Assembly: GCA_007695195.1 (NCBI GenBank)
Contig: REEG01000160.1
Coordinates: 1 to 36,649, forward strand
Source of the DNA: Gemmatimonadales bacterium
GTDB lineage: Bacteria; Gemmatimonadota; Gemmatimonadetes; Longimicrobiales; Gaopeijiaceae
Direction of reading: 5' to 3'
DNA length: 36,649 bases
Position numbers and translations under genes: made by a program. Every line of letters starts with the position of its first letter. The first letter of the stretch is position 1. Shown here in pieces: positions 8,075 through 16,331 of the stretch. Under the pieces are notes generated by a model. That model did not search any database, was not told the DNA's origin, and saw nothing but the letters and a program-made list of their open reading frames with translations.

Positions 8075-9007
8075 TCAACCCCGGATGGGCAACCCCTTCC
8101 TCCGGGCCTCGCGGAGGTTCCGGGCCGCCAGATCGGTGGCCGGGTGACCGGCCCCCTCCCGCGATTCCTGACCCGTCTCCAGGTTGGGGTTCACAATGCA
8201 CCCCAGCCCCGATTCCACCGCCGAACGAAATCCGACGGCTACGGTTTCGATCCCCTCCCGGACCGCCTCCACGAACCAGGCCCGGGGGGCCTCGGGGCGC
8301 AGGAATCCGGCCAGGGCGTCCCGGCGGTTCTGTGTGCGGGTGACCCTCCCCAGGAAGGTGCTGGGTGGAGGAGCCCCGGGCGGGAGGCTCGGATGCAGGG
8401 GAAGGAGCGAGAGGGTCCGGGGCCACCAACGGGTGAGGCGGGTGGCGCGGACGTGGTGCTGGGTGAGGGAAGAGGGATCCCACTCCAGATCGTAGGTCTC
8501 GGCCAGGGCCCGGATCAGATGCCGGACCCGGCCACCCACCGGGAAGAAGGGCCGTCCGGGGGGGCGCGGAAGATCCTCCTCCAGGCGGAGGACGGCCACA
8601 TCCACGCCCACCTCCAGGCTCACGTGGGTCCCCACGTCTTCCATGGCGTCCACCCGGCGGCTCCGGTCGCCGTAGAGCCGCTCACCCACCGCTCGCCCCA
8701 CCACAGGGTGGATCTCCACATCGGCCAGGAGATGGCAGGCCCACCCCCAGGCGAAGGCTTCTTCCTGGGCGCTTCCGGCGGTCCGGAGGAGGGCTCGGGC
8801 CAGGTCGCCGGGTTGAACGTAGTGGGCCAACTCCGAGACCAGGCGATGGGTCCCGGGGATGAAGCCCACGTCGGGAGCCATGGCGCCATGGAGGAAGGCC
8901 TCCTCCACCCCGGGACGGGCGAGGCTCACAGGGGCCCGGGCGGGGGTATCCCGCCAATCCCTCAGGACGCGGCCGGCGACGGCCATGTGGACGGTGGCGC
9001 AGGGCAT
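8075..9007 (-). CDS. Zinc-dependent phospholipase C-like protein
   Basis: I choose the ATG at 9007 (310 residues). It has GGAGA 7 bases upstream and starts the conserved core MPCATVHMAVAGRVL; the longer frame to 9235 would run through the dyads of the acnA promoter region. Metal-ligand-like residues typical of the Zn_dep_PLPC fold are visible: His7, His40 and Asp46 (FLHGAMAPDVGF), His62 (ELAHY), then His92, Asp96 and His100 in the helix CHLLADVEIH. There is no signal peptide, so unlike secreted phospholipase C enzymes it is probably cytoplasmic or exported another way. Substrate is unknown; many family members in soil and marine bacteria are uncharacterised. The C-terminal third (from about 170) lacks recognisable motifs. 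Confidence 0.75.
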   Translation of the reverse strand: MPCATVHMAVAGRVLRDWRDTPARAPVSLARPGVEEAFLHGAMAPDVGFIPGTHRLVSELAHYVQPGDLARALLRTAGSAQEEAFAWGWACHLLADVEIHPVVGRAVGERLYGDRSRRVDAMEDVGTHVSLEVGVDVAVLRLEEDLPRPPGRPFFPVGGRVRHLIRALAETYDLEWDPSSLTQHHVRATRLTRWWPRTLSLLPLHPSLPPGAPPPSTFLGRVTRTQNRRDALAGFLRPEAPRAWFVEAVREGIETVAVGFRSAVESGLGCIVNPNLETGQESREGAGHPATDLAARNLREARRKGLPIRG

Positions 9008-9098
9008 GGGTTTCTCCAGGGCTGTGGAACCCCGACGGAAAGCCCGGGATCCAGGGTGTCCACCTTCTCCCGGATTCCTTAGTTTAAATGGCTGAAGG

Positions 9099-9125
9099 CT
9101 TAAGGGATGACCACCCTCCCTTAAG
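9099..9125. promoter_or_regulatory. Inverted repeat CTTAAGGGA-n9-TCCCTTAAG between divergent genes
   Basis: Two perfect 9-base arms (9099-9107 and 9117-9125) face each other across a 9-base spacer, and the right arm is part of the palindrome CCCTTAAGGG (9118-9127). It lies midway between the divergent phospholipase-like gene and acnA. That suggests an operator for either or both promoters. No clear -35/-10 pair was found around it. Confidence 0.55.
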
Positions 9126-9136
9126 GGATTCTTTGT

Positions 9137-9153
9137 AGCGCGCCTGGCGCGCT
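9137..9153. promoter_or_regulatory. 17-base perfect GC dyad upstream of acnA
   Basis: AGCGCGCC and GGCGCGCT flank one base, 45 bases before the acnA start. With a one-base centre it is better read as a protein-binding palindrome than as a hairpin. It could serve as an operator in the acnA leader; this is inference from symmetry and position. Confidence 0.45.
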
Positions 9154-9197
9154 CAACGCAACGCATCGACCCACCGCATCGACGAAGGGGAACGCCC

Positions 9198-12068
9198 GTG
9201 GCCCACAAGAGAAAAGATCCGTTCGGCGCCCTCATGTCCCTGGACCTCCCCGAGGGCCGGACCTCGCTCTACCGCCTGGCCCGCCTGGAGGAAGAAGGGA
9301 TCGCCTCCATCGACCGGTTGCCCTTCTCCATCCGGATTCTCCTGGAGAATGTGCTCCGCAACGCCGGTGAAGGCTACGTCACCGCCGAAGATGTGGAGCG
9401 AGTGGCGGCGTGGAGCCCAACCAACGCTGGAGCCAACATCCCCTTCCTGCCCAGCCGCGTCGTCCTCCAGGACTTCACCGGCGTCCCGGCGGTGGTGGAT
9501 CTGGCGGCCATGCGGGCCGGCCTCCACGAGATGGGCGGCGACCCGGCCCGCATCAACCCGCAGGTCCCCGCCGACATGGTCATCGACCACTCGGTGCAGG
9601 TGGACTACTTCGGATCCGCCGACGCCTACCGGCTGAATGTGGAACGGGAGATGGAGCGGAATCGGGAGCGGTACGAGCTCCTGCGCTGGGGTCAGCACGC
9701 CTTCGAGGACTTCCGGGTGGTCCCGCCGGGAACGGGGATCGTCCACCAGGTGAACCTGGAGTATCTGGCCCAGGTGGTGCACCGGCGGTCCGAGGGAGGG
9801 CTGGATCTGGCCTACCCCGACACCCTGGTGGGCACCGACTCCCACACCACCATGATCAACGGGCTGGGCGTGGTGGGCTGGGGGGTTGGCGGCATCGAGG
9901 CGGAGGCCGTCCTCCTGGGACAGCCCTACTACATGCTCCTCCCGGAGGTGGTGGGCGTGAAGATCTCCGGCGCCCTTCCGGAGGGTGCCACCGCCACGGA
10001 CCTGGTACTCCGGGTCACCGAGATGCTTCGGGCCCACGGGGTGGTGGGACGGTTCGTGGAATTCTACGGAACCGGCCTCTCCTCCCTTCCCCTCCCGGAC
10101 CGGGCCACCATTGCCAACATGTCGCCGGAGTACGGGGCCACCATCGGGTTCTTCCCGGTGGATGCCGAGGCCCTGCACTATCTGGAGGGAACGGGCCGGC
10201 CACCGGAGCTGGTGAAGCGGGTGGAAGAGGTCTCCCGGGCGCTGGGTCTCTTCCGCACCGACGAGACTCCGGACCCCGAGTACACGGTGGCTCTGGAGCT
10301 GGACCTGGGGAGCATCGAGCCCTCGGTGGCGGGCCCCCGGCGTCCCCAGGACCGCATCACCCTGGCGAACCTCAAGCCCTCCTTCGGTCGGGACCTTCCC
10401 GGACTCCTGCCCCAGGGCTTCTCCCTTCCCTCTCCCGATGAGACCGAGAGCGGCCGCACCGGGGATTCATGGATGGGCGAGGGAGGCGGAAGCCCTCTGG
10501 TCACGGCGGAAGGGGGCTCGGCGCCGGAGCCGGCCACGGCCACCGGAGGATCCGTGCACTCGGCCGTGCTGGCCGGTGGTGCCATGGAGGGTCCCCGGAC
10601 GGCTCAGATCGAGATGGACGGCCAGGCCACGTCCATTACCGACGGGAGCATCGTCATTGCCGCCATCACCTCCTGCACCAACACCTCGAACCCCTCGGTC
10701 ATGGTGGGGGCGGGACTCCTGGCCCAGCGGGCGGTGGAGCGGGGCCTCCAGGTGCAGCCCTGGGTCAAGACCTCCATGGCGCCGGGCTCCAAGGTGGTGA
10801 CGGATTACCTGGAGGCCTCCGGCGTCCTTCCGTACCTGGAGAAGCTCCACTTCGATGTGGTGGGCTACGGGTGCACCACCTGCATCGGCAACTCCGGGCC
10901 CCTCCCCGAGCCCATTGCCGAGGCGATCCAGGAGAAGGGGCTTGTGGTCTCGTCCATCCTCTCCGGAAACCGGAACTTCGAGGCCCGCATCCACCCCCTG
11001 GTCCGGGCCAACTACCTGGCCTCGCCCATGCTGGTGGTGGCCTTCGCCCTGGTGGGACGCATCGATGTGGACCTGGACACCGAGCCCCTGGGTGTGGGCT
11101 CGGACGGCGAACCGGTGTACCTGCGGGACATCTGGCCCAGCCAGAAGGAGATCCGCGACACCATCCGGACCTCCCTGAACCCGGATATGTACCGGGAGCG
11201 CTACGCCGAGGTCTTCGAGGGCGATGAGCTGTGGAAGGCCCTCCCCCTCCCCGAGGGCGACGCCTCCCTCTTCGAGTGGAAGGAGGATTCCACCTACGTC
11301 CGGAATCCCCCCTTCTTCCAGGGGATGGATCTGGAACTCCCCGAGCCGTCCGACGTCCGGGGCGCACGGGTGCTGCTGCTCCTGGGCGACAGCGTGACCA
11401 CCGACCACATCTCACCGGCCGGCGCCATCCCCAAGAACGAGCCGGCGGGGCGCTACCTGCAGGAACACGGCATCAAGCCCTGGGAGTTCAACACCTTCGG
11501 CTCACGCCGGGGGAACCACGAGGTCATGATGCGGGGGACCTTCGGAAATGTCCGTATCCGGAACCTCATCCTGGAGGGGAAGGAAGGCGGGTATACGAAG
11601 CGCTTCCCCGACGGCGAGGTCATGCCCATCTACGACGCGTCCATGGCCTATCAGGCCGAGGGCACGCCCCTGGTGGTGCTGGCCGGCGCCGAGTACGGTG
11701 CCGGTTCGTCCCGGGACTGGGCGGCCAAGGGGACGTCGCTTCTGGGGGTGAAGGCGGTCATCGCCACGTCCTACGAGCGGATCCACCGCTCCAACCTGGT
11801 GGGGATGGGCGTGCTCCCCCTCCAGTTCCCGGAAGGGGAGAGCGCGGCGTCGCTGGGGCTCGACGGGTCGGAGGTGTTCGACATCGACGGGATCGCCCAG
11901 GGGCTGGCCCCCAACGGCACCGTCACGGTGCGGGCCACCCGGGACTCCGGTGAGGTGGTGGAGTTCCAGGCCGCCGTCCGCCTGGATTCGGATGTGGATC
12001 TGGAGTACTACCGGAACGGGGGGATCCTCCACACGGTGCTCAGGAAGATGGGGAAGGGCGAGATGTAA
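9198..12068 (+). CDS. acnA: Aconitate hydratase A
   Basis: This 956-residue enzyme interconverts citrate and isocitrate through cis-aconitate in the TCA cycle, using a [4Fe-4S] cluster in the cytoplasm. The cluster ligands are Cys493 (TSCTNTSNPS) and Cys559/Cys562 (GYGCTTCIGNSG). Other AcnA signatures are DSHTTMINGLGVVGWGVGG (214-232), GDSVTTDHISPAGAIP, FNTFGSRRGNHEVMMRGTF and the swivelling-domain AEYGAGSSRDWAAKG. The start is a GTG with AAGGGG 7 bases upstream. It is about 60 residues longer than typical AcnA because of a Gly/Ser/Glu-rich insert at about 405-468, just before the first cluster cysteine. It stands alone, divergent from the phospholipase-like gene, and is followed by a bidirectional hairpin. 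Confidence 0.98.
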   Translation: MAHKRKDPFGALMSLDLPEGRTSLYRLARLEEEGIASIDRLPFSIRILLENVLRNAGEGYVTAEDVERVAAWSPTNAGANIPFLPSRVVLQDFTGVPAVVDLAAMRAGLHEMGGDPARINPQVPADMVIDHSVQVDYFGSADAYRLNVEREMERNRERYELLRWGQHAFEDFRVVPPGTGIVHQVNLEYLAQVVHRRSEGGLDLAYPDTLVGTDSHTTMINGLGVVGWGVGGIEAEAVLLGQPYYMLLPEVVGVKISGALPEGATATDLVLRVTEMLRAHGVVGRFVEFYGTGLSSLPLPDRATIANMSPEYGATIGFFPVDAEALHYLEGTGRPPELVKRVEEVSRALGLFRTDETPDPEYTVALELDLGSIEPSVAGPRRPQDRITLANLKPSFGRDLPGLLPQGFSLPSPDETESGRTGDSWMGEGGGSPLVTAEGGSAPEPATATGGSVHSAVLAGGAMEGPRTAQIEMDGQATSITDGSIVIAAITSCTNTSNPSVMVGAGLLAQRAVERGLQVQPWVKTSMAPGSKVVTDYLEASGVLPYLEKLHFDVVGYGCTTCIGNSGPLPEPIAEAIQEKGLVVSSILSGNRNFEARIHPLVRANYLASPMLVVAFALVGRIDVDLDTEPLGVGSDGEPVYLRDIWPSQKEIRDTIRTSLNPDMYRERYAEVFEGDELWKALPLPEGDASLFEWKEDSTYVRNPPFFQGMDLELPEPSDVRGARVLLLLGDSVTTDHISPAGAIPKNEPAGRYLQEHGIKPWEFNTFGSRRGNHEVMMRGTFGNVRIRNLILEGKEGGYTKRFPDGEVMPIYDASMAYQAEGTPLVVLAGAEYGAGSSRDWAAKGTSLLGVKAVIATSYERIHRSNLVGMGVLPLQFPEGESAASLGLDGSEVFDIDGIAQGLAPNGTVTVRATRDSGEVVEFQAAVRLDSDVDLEYYRNGGILHTVLRKMGKGEM

Positions 12069-12126
12069 GAGCCCCCACCTCCCCGGGGTGCATCCCTGCC
12101 CACCGGTGGGGAGTGCGACCCGTCCA

Positions 12127-12160
12127 CGGCCCCGGTCCGCCATGAGGTGGGCCGGGGCCG
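12127..12160. terminator. Hairpin between convergent acnA and the DUF6544-like gene
   Basis: The arms CGGCCCCGG (12127-12135) and CCGGGGCCG (12152-12160) form a perfect 9-base stem with a 16-base loop in the 113-base gap between convergent genes. There is no long T run, but position and strength fit a bidirectional terminator. Confidence 0.55.
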
Positions 12161-12181
12161 ACTTGGTTGGAGGGCGGCCGT

Positions 12182-13051
12182 TCACCGAAACAGGGCCCGC
12201 TCCAGTTCGGCCTGGAAGAAGCGGAATTCGTCGTCCGCCCCCAGGCGCCATCCGGCCTCCATGAAGGCCGGCAGGGTGTAGCCGTCGGCAACGAAGTCCC
12301 CGGCCATCTCCACCGCGAAGAGTTCGTAGCCCGGGGTGCGTCCCTCTTCGGCGTCCTCGGCCCAGCGCAGCGCTTCGACGCGGAGGGGCCGGCCCTCGCC
12401 GTCCACCTCCAGGACGGCTTCCACCACCTCCGTTCCCACGGGGAAGTGGAAGCGGGCCCGGTGCTCGTCCACCGCCTCCCAACGCAGGCCTTCGGGGGCG
12501 AAGGGCGACCCGGGGATGAGGGTGGCGGGCACCAGCACCGCCTCCATTCCCAGCCGGCCGGCTGCCGAGCGCGTCACCCCCTCGCCTTCGGCCCGGACCA
12601 CCGGCACGAACCCGAACAACTCCCAGCGCATCTCACCGGTCCCGTCGCTGTACCGGTCGAAGCCCCGGATCCGGGCCAGTCCACCCCCGGCCACGGCCAG
12701 CCAGATGAAGCCGTGGGGGGGCGCCAGGATCTGCCGGGCATCCAGGGACAGGGGCTCGTCGTCGGGAACCAGGGTCAGCGATCCGGTCATGTCCAACTCC
12801 ACCGCCCCCGCCAGCGGCGTTCCCGGTGCGATGGCGTGGAGGAAGAAGCGCCGGGCCGGCTCCGGCAGGTCGGCCACCATGGCCGCGTCGAACCGGACTT
12901 CGGGGACACCGCTCCCCACCTCCTGGAGCGCCAGCCAGGCCCGGTCGAGCTCGGCGTCGCCTCCACCGCAGGCAACGGGCAGGAGAAGGGGGAGGACGAG
13001 GAGGGGAAGCCGAGCAGATCGAGGCAGTCGAAGAAACGAGGGAAAGGACAT
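12182..13051 (-). CDS. DUF6544/DUF6920-like lipoprotein
   Basis: The start at the ATG at 13051 gives 289 residues with a compact signal peptide and lipobox (LLPVAC, Cys28). The open frame continues upstream to 13702 but is then antisense to the hydrolase-barrel gene, so it is not coding. The mature protein contains VADLPEPARRFFLHAIAPGT near 62-82, GSLTLVPDDEPLSLDARQIL and the WLAVAGGGLARIRGFDRYSDGTG region, ending with FQAELERALFR. This pattern resembles proteins annotated DUF6544 or DUF6920, in which a conserved LPEPVRRY motif precedes a beta-rich domain; the function is unknown. It is divergent from the hydrolase-barrel fusion, with a 156-base gap, so the two may share control. Confidence 0.75.
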   Translation of the reverse strand: MSFPSFLRLPRSARLPLLVLPLLLPVACGGGDAELDRAWLALQEVGSGVPEVRFDAAMVADLPEPARRFFLHAIAPGTPLAGAVELDMTGSLTLVPDDEPLSLDARQILAPPHGFIWLAVAGGGLARIRGFDRYSDGTGEMRWELFGFVPVVRAEGEGVTRSAAGRLGMEAVLVPATLIPGSPFAPEGLRWEAVDEHRARFHFPVGTEVVEAVLEVDGEGRPLRVEALRWAEDAEEGRTPGYELFAVEMAGDFVADGYTLPAFMEAGWRLGADDEFRFFQAELERALFR

Positions 13052-13207
13052 GGGCGGTGTGAAAAGCCGTGAGTTATGGAAGGCCGGATCGTATCTTGAT
13101 ATCGATGAGGGTAGGAGGGCGCTCTCCGGCGATGGCCCGTTCGGGGCTCCGCCCTTCCCTTCCACCACCAACAAGATAGCCGGACCCGGCTCGCGGAGGA
13201 CCCGGCC

Positions 13208-15385
13208 ATGCACCTCCCCCTGCTCTTCGTCCTGACCCCTTTCTCTTCCCGCCGGCCACGAGTGCGGGGGCGGGCAGCGCTGGCCTCCCTTCCCCCGGCG
13301 CTGATCCTGGGACTCGCCACCGGCTGCCTGGCCCACACCCCGCCCATGAGCCTTCCTGACGGCCGACCCGATCCGGAGGGTATCGCCACCCTGGAAGCGG
13401 TGGAGATCGGCGGCGTGGAGCAGTGGCTCCTCATCCGGGGGCGACGCGCGGACGCCCCCCTCCTCCTCCGCCTCCATGGGGGGCCCGGAGCGGCGGACAT
13501 GCCCGTGACCCGTCACTTCAACGGAGCGCTGGAAGATCACTTCGTGGTGGTGAGTTGGGATCAGCGGGGCGCCGGGAAGTCCAACCCCCGGAGCTTTGAT
13601 CCCACAACCATGACCTTCGAGCGCTTCGTGGAGGATGGCCACGAACTGACCCGCTACCTGAAAGAGCGGTTCGGGCGCGACCGCATCTTCCTCATGGGTC
13701 ACTCATGGGGGACCCAACTGGGCCTCCGGCTCATCCACCGGTATCCGGACGATTACGCCGGCTACATCGGAGTCAGCCAATCGGTGGACCAGCGGCGGGC
13801 GGTGGTGCTGGCGCACCGGTGGCTCTCCGGGCGCATCGCCGAGGCAGGAGACGAGACCACGGGCCGGGAGCTGGCGGCGCTGGGCACCCCTCCCTACCGG
13901 GACCACGGTGACTTCGTCGCCTTTGTGGGGCTTCTGGACCGGTACGGAGCCAACATGGATGTGGGGTTCGGCACCCTGGCGTGGGTGGCGGTGACCGCCC
14001 CGGAGTACTCGGCGCGGGATCTCCTTCGGTGGCTTCGGGGAGCTCGCCGCGGAAGCGGCCCCATGTGGGACGAGCCCGCGTACCGGGACTTCGATGCCCT
14101 GACGGGCCTGGCGGAGCTCAGTGTCCCGAGCCACTTCTTCATGGGGGCCCGGGACCTGAACACCCCTCTCGCGCTGGCGCAGGAGTACGCGGATTCACTG
14201 GAGGATCCAGGGATGGCCCGGGTCGTGACCTTCGAGGAATCGGGGCACGTCCCCTTCATGGCCGAGCCGGAGCGGTTTCACCGGGAGGTGGTGGAGGCGC
14301 TCCTGGAGCCGAGCCTGGAACCGCGCATGGAGCCGAGCCTGGAGCCGAGCCTGGAACCGGAACCCGGCGCTCTCCATGACCCCCGGCCCCCTCGTGGGCT
14401 GAGCTGGGCCGCCCTGCCATACGTCTTCTACTCACCCGACACCCGGTTCGGCGGCGGCGTGTACGGCGGACTCTATCGCCCTCTGGCCCCGGACCTCCCC
14501 GCGTCCTCCGCCGAGGCGGCCTTCACCGTCACGGCCCGGCAGCAGTACATCGTCGAGACCTACCCGTCTCTTCACCTTCCCGGGGGACTCCGCGCCGATG
14601 CCACGGTGCAGGCCCGGGAGTATCCCAATCGGTTCTACGGTGTGGGGCCGAGGGTGGACGGATCGGCGGAGGATTTCACAACCCGCACCCTGGCGGCCCG
14701 CACTCGTCTCCAGTGGGAGGTCCTGCCCGGGTTCAGGGTCGGGCCGCAGGCGTCCCTTCGGTGGGAACGGCTCACCGACGCCGAGCCGGGGAGCTTCATG
14801 GAGGACGGACTCCTGGCCGGCATCCGACCCGACGTCCGGTCCGGGCGGTGGGTGGGGCTCGGTGTGCTGGCCACCCAGGACTCCAGGAACCACCTCCTGA
14901 ATCCCCGGTCGGGCCAGTATGTGGAGCTCTCCTTCGTCGGACGGCCCACATTCCTGGGGAGCACCACCGAATACGGCATCTTCACGGCGGAGGTGCGACG
15001 GTTCCACCCTGTGGGATCCGGGTCCACCGTGGGGGTGCAGGCGTTCGTGGCTCGGGCCACCGGTGAGGTGCCGCCCCTGCTCCTCCCTGCCCTGGGCGGC
15101 CGGGCCCAACTGCGAGGGTATCCGGATGGGGGCCTCAGGGACCGGGCCCTGGCAGCGGCCCAGGTGGAGTGGCGAGTGCCGCTTCGTAGACGCCTCAACG
15201 GCGCCCTCTTCGCGGAGGTGGGTCAGGTGGCCCCGGGGCTGAGCCATCTGGATTGGGGAGATGCCGCGGTTTCGGCGGGAGGGGGCCTTCGGTTCATCCT
15301 GGGCGCCGGAGCGCCCATCCGCGTCGATCTGGCTCACGGCCGGCGCGGTACCGGCCTCTACATGACCATCGGCCACCCGTTCTGA
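13208..15385 (+). CDS. Alpha/beta-hydrolase fused to an Omp85/BamA-type outer-membrane barrel
   Basis: This 725-residue open frame joins two complete domains. Residues 1-40 are a signal sequence with a lipobox-like LATGC (Cys40). Residues about 55-365 are a proline-iminopeptidase-like alpha/beta-hydrolase with oxyanion loop HGGPG (90-94), nucleophile GHSWG (Ser166), Asp316 (GARDLNTP) and His347 (SGHVPF); the triad is intact. Residues 366-385 are a LEPS-type repeat linker. Residues about 395-725 are a barrel with the Omp85 loop-6 signature LRGY (635-638), WRVPL and FAEVGQV, and a C-terminal Phe. No POTRA domain is visible. The ATG has GGAGGA 7 bases upstream. The layout parallels PlpD-like type Vd autotransporters with the patatin replaced, so a surface-displayed or secreted esterase or peptidase is inferred. 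A sequencing artefact joining two genes is the main alternative. Confidence 0.9.
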   Translation: MHLPLLFVLTPFSSRRPRVRGRAALASLPPALILGLATGCLAHTPPMSLPDGRPDPEGIATLEAVEIGGVEQWLLIRGRRADAPLLLRLHGGPGAADMPVTRHFNGALEDHFVVVSWDQRGAGKSNPRSFDPTTMTFERFVEDGHELTRYLKERFGRDRIFLMGHSWGTQLGLRLIHRYPDDYAGYIGVSQSVDQRRAVVLAHRWLSGRIAEAGDETTGRELAALGTPPYRDHGDFVAFVGLLDRYGANMDVGFGTLAWVAVTAPEYSARDLLRWLRGARRGSGPMWDEPAYRDFDALTGLAELSVPSHFFMGARDLNTPLALAQEYADSLEDPGMARVVTFEESGHVPFMAEPERFHREVVEALLEPSLEPRMEPSLEPSLEPEPGALHDPRPPRGLSWAALPYVFYSPDTRFGGGVYGGLYRPLAPDLPASSAEAAFTVTARQQYIVETYPSLHLPGGLRADATVQAREYPNRFYGVGPRVDGSAEDFTTRTLAARTRLQWEVLPGFRVGPQASLRWERLTDAEPGSFMEDGLLAGIRPDVRSGRWVGLGVLATQDSRNHLLNPRSGQYVELSFVGRPTFLGSTTEYGIFTAEVRRFHPVGSGSTVGVQAFVARATGEVPPLLLPALGGRAQLRGYPDGGLRDRALAAAQVEWRVPLRRRLNGALFAEVGQVAPGLSHLDWGDAAVSAGGGLRFILGAGAPIRVDLAHGRRGTGLYMTIGHPF
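14303..14362 (+). repeat. Five-copy 12-base coding repeat in the hydrolase-barrel linker
   Basis: Five in-frame copies of ctggagccgagc (with minor changes) occur back to back and encode LEPS-LEPR-MEPS-LEPS-LEPE at residues 366-385, exactly between the hydrolase and barrel domains. Being a multiple of three, copy-number change would lengthen or shorten the linker without a frameshift. Confidence 0.9.
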
Positions 15386-15399
15386 CCGCCGCCCTTCCC

Positions 15400-15425
15400 G
15401 GCCGCCGCCGACCCGACGGGCGGCC
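15400..15425. terminator. Hairpin between convergent genes
   Basis: GGCCGCC (15400-15406) and GGCGGCC (15419-15425) form a 7-base stem with a 12-base loop, 14 bases after the stop of the hydrolase-barrel gene and before the convergent gene ending at 15467. A smaller stem CTGCGC/GCGCAG with a gttttcg loop follows. There is no T tract, so this is a modest call. Confidence 0.4.
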
Positions 15426-15466
15426 ACCGGGTTCCTGCGCGTTTTCGGCGCAGAGGCGAGATCTCG

Positions 15467-16318
15467 TCAGCGCAGGGGTCCGATCTCATCCCGGAGCGCC
15501 ATGGGACGGTCCAGCACTTCCTTCAGCACCACGGCCTTTCGCAAGTCGTCCACGCTTCCGGTCTCCAGAAGCCGCGTGTAGGGCGTTCCCGCTCCTCCAC
15601 GAACCCGTCCACGCGGCAGCAGACTGTCCTCGTCATCGCCCATGGATAGAGGTGACGAAACCTCAGTGAGATCCCCCTTGGAGATATCCTCCAGCTTACC
15701 CCAGGGCTCTTCCAGCTGGCGGTAGACCTCGGCCTCTCCGGCCTCCACCGCAGCCGTCCAACGATCCGACACCTCCCGTTCCTCGATCCCTTCCATCCAG
15801 CGGGATGAGCGTCGAGTGGCCGCCTCCGGCTCCTCCACGGCTGCAGGAGGCTGGCCCTCCAGGGTGGACCGGGACATGCGGTCGCCTGGAGTCGGCGCCG
15901 GGATCCGGGGGCCCGGATCCGGGTGCGGGGCCGATCCCTCCGGTGTCTGACCCGTGAGAATCGCCCAGAGGTCCGCCGGCACCATGCTCTCGGCGCTCTC
16001 CCGGTCCCGGTCCTGCCCGCGGGCCGGATCGGGGGCCGCAGGCGTCACATCCGGCTCGGAGGTGTCCATGCGCCGGTAGCGCTCCATATCGGACTCTCCT
16101 CCAGCCGAGGCCCGCCGGTAACGGTCAGTGCCGTCCTCCACCGCCACCGGCGGGCCACCACGACCCTGCTGGCCCTCCTGCGCCCACTCGTCCCCCGCGT
16201 CCTCGGCCTCCATCTCGTCCATACGGCGCTGCCGCTTCTTCTTCCGTCCCACGGCGTCGATGACCGACGCCGCCATGAACAGGAGGATGAAGAGGATGGT
16301 TACGAAGCCTTCTTCCAC
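15467..16318 (-). CDS. Membrane-anchored disordered protein of the nfeD-floA group
   Basis: The 283-residue protein has one N-terminal membrane segment (residues about 4-23) followed by a basic cluster (GRKKKRQRR), so the bulk should face the cytoplasm. The middle, roughly 30-230, is charged and Pro-rich with no recognisable fold. The end is ordered-looking: TRLLETGSVDDLRKAVVLKE continuing with VLDRPMALR. A similar short tail (x-LSEILGPPxALR) occurs in many otherwise unrelated membrane-anchored bacterial proteins, as far as I recall. It lies 13 bases behind floA, so it is almost certainly in the same operon and may be a FloA partner or cargo. No function is known to me. Confidence 0.75.
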   Translation of the reverse strand: MEEGFVTILFILLFMAASVIDAVGRKKKRQRRMDEMEAEDAGDEWAQEGQQGRGGPPVAVEDGTDRYRRASAGGESDMERYRRMDTSEPDVTPAAPDPARGQDRDRESAESMVPADLWAILTGQTPEGSAPHPDPGPRIPAPTPGDRMSRSTLEGQPPAAVEEPEAATRRSSRWMEGIEEREVSDRWTAAVEAGEAEVYRQLEEPWGKLEDISKGDLTEVSSPLSMGDDEDSLLPRGRVRGGAGTPYTRLLETGSVDDLRKAVVLKEVLDRPMALRDEIGPLR

Positions 16319-16331
16319 GGGTCAGTCCTCC

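Noticed and set aside
13052-13702. Upstream extension of the DUF6544-like gene
   Set aside because: It runs antisense through the hydrolase coding region, and the signal peptide begins at 13051.
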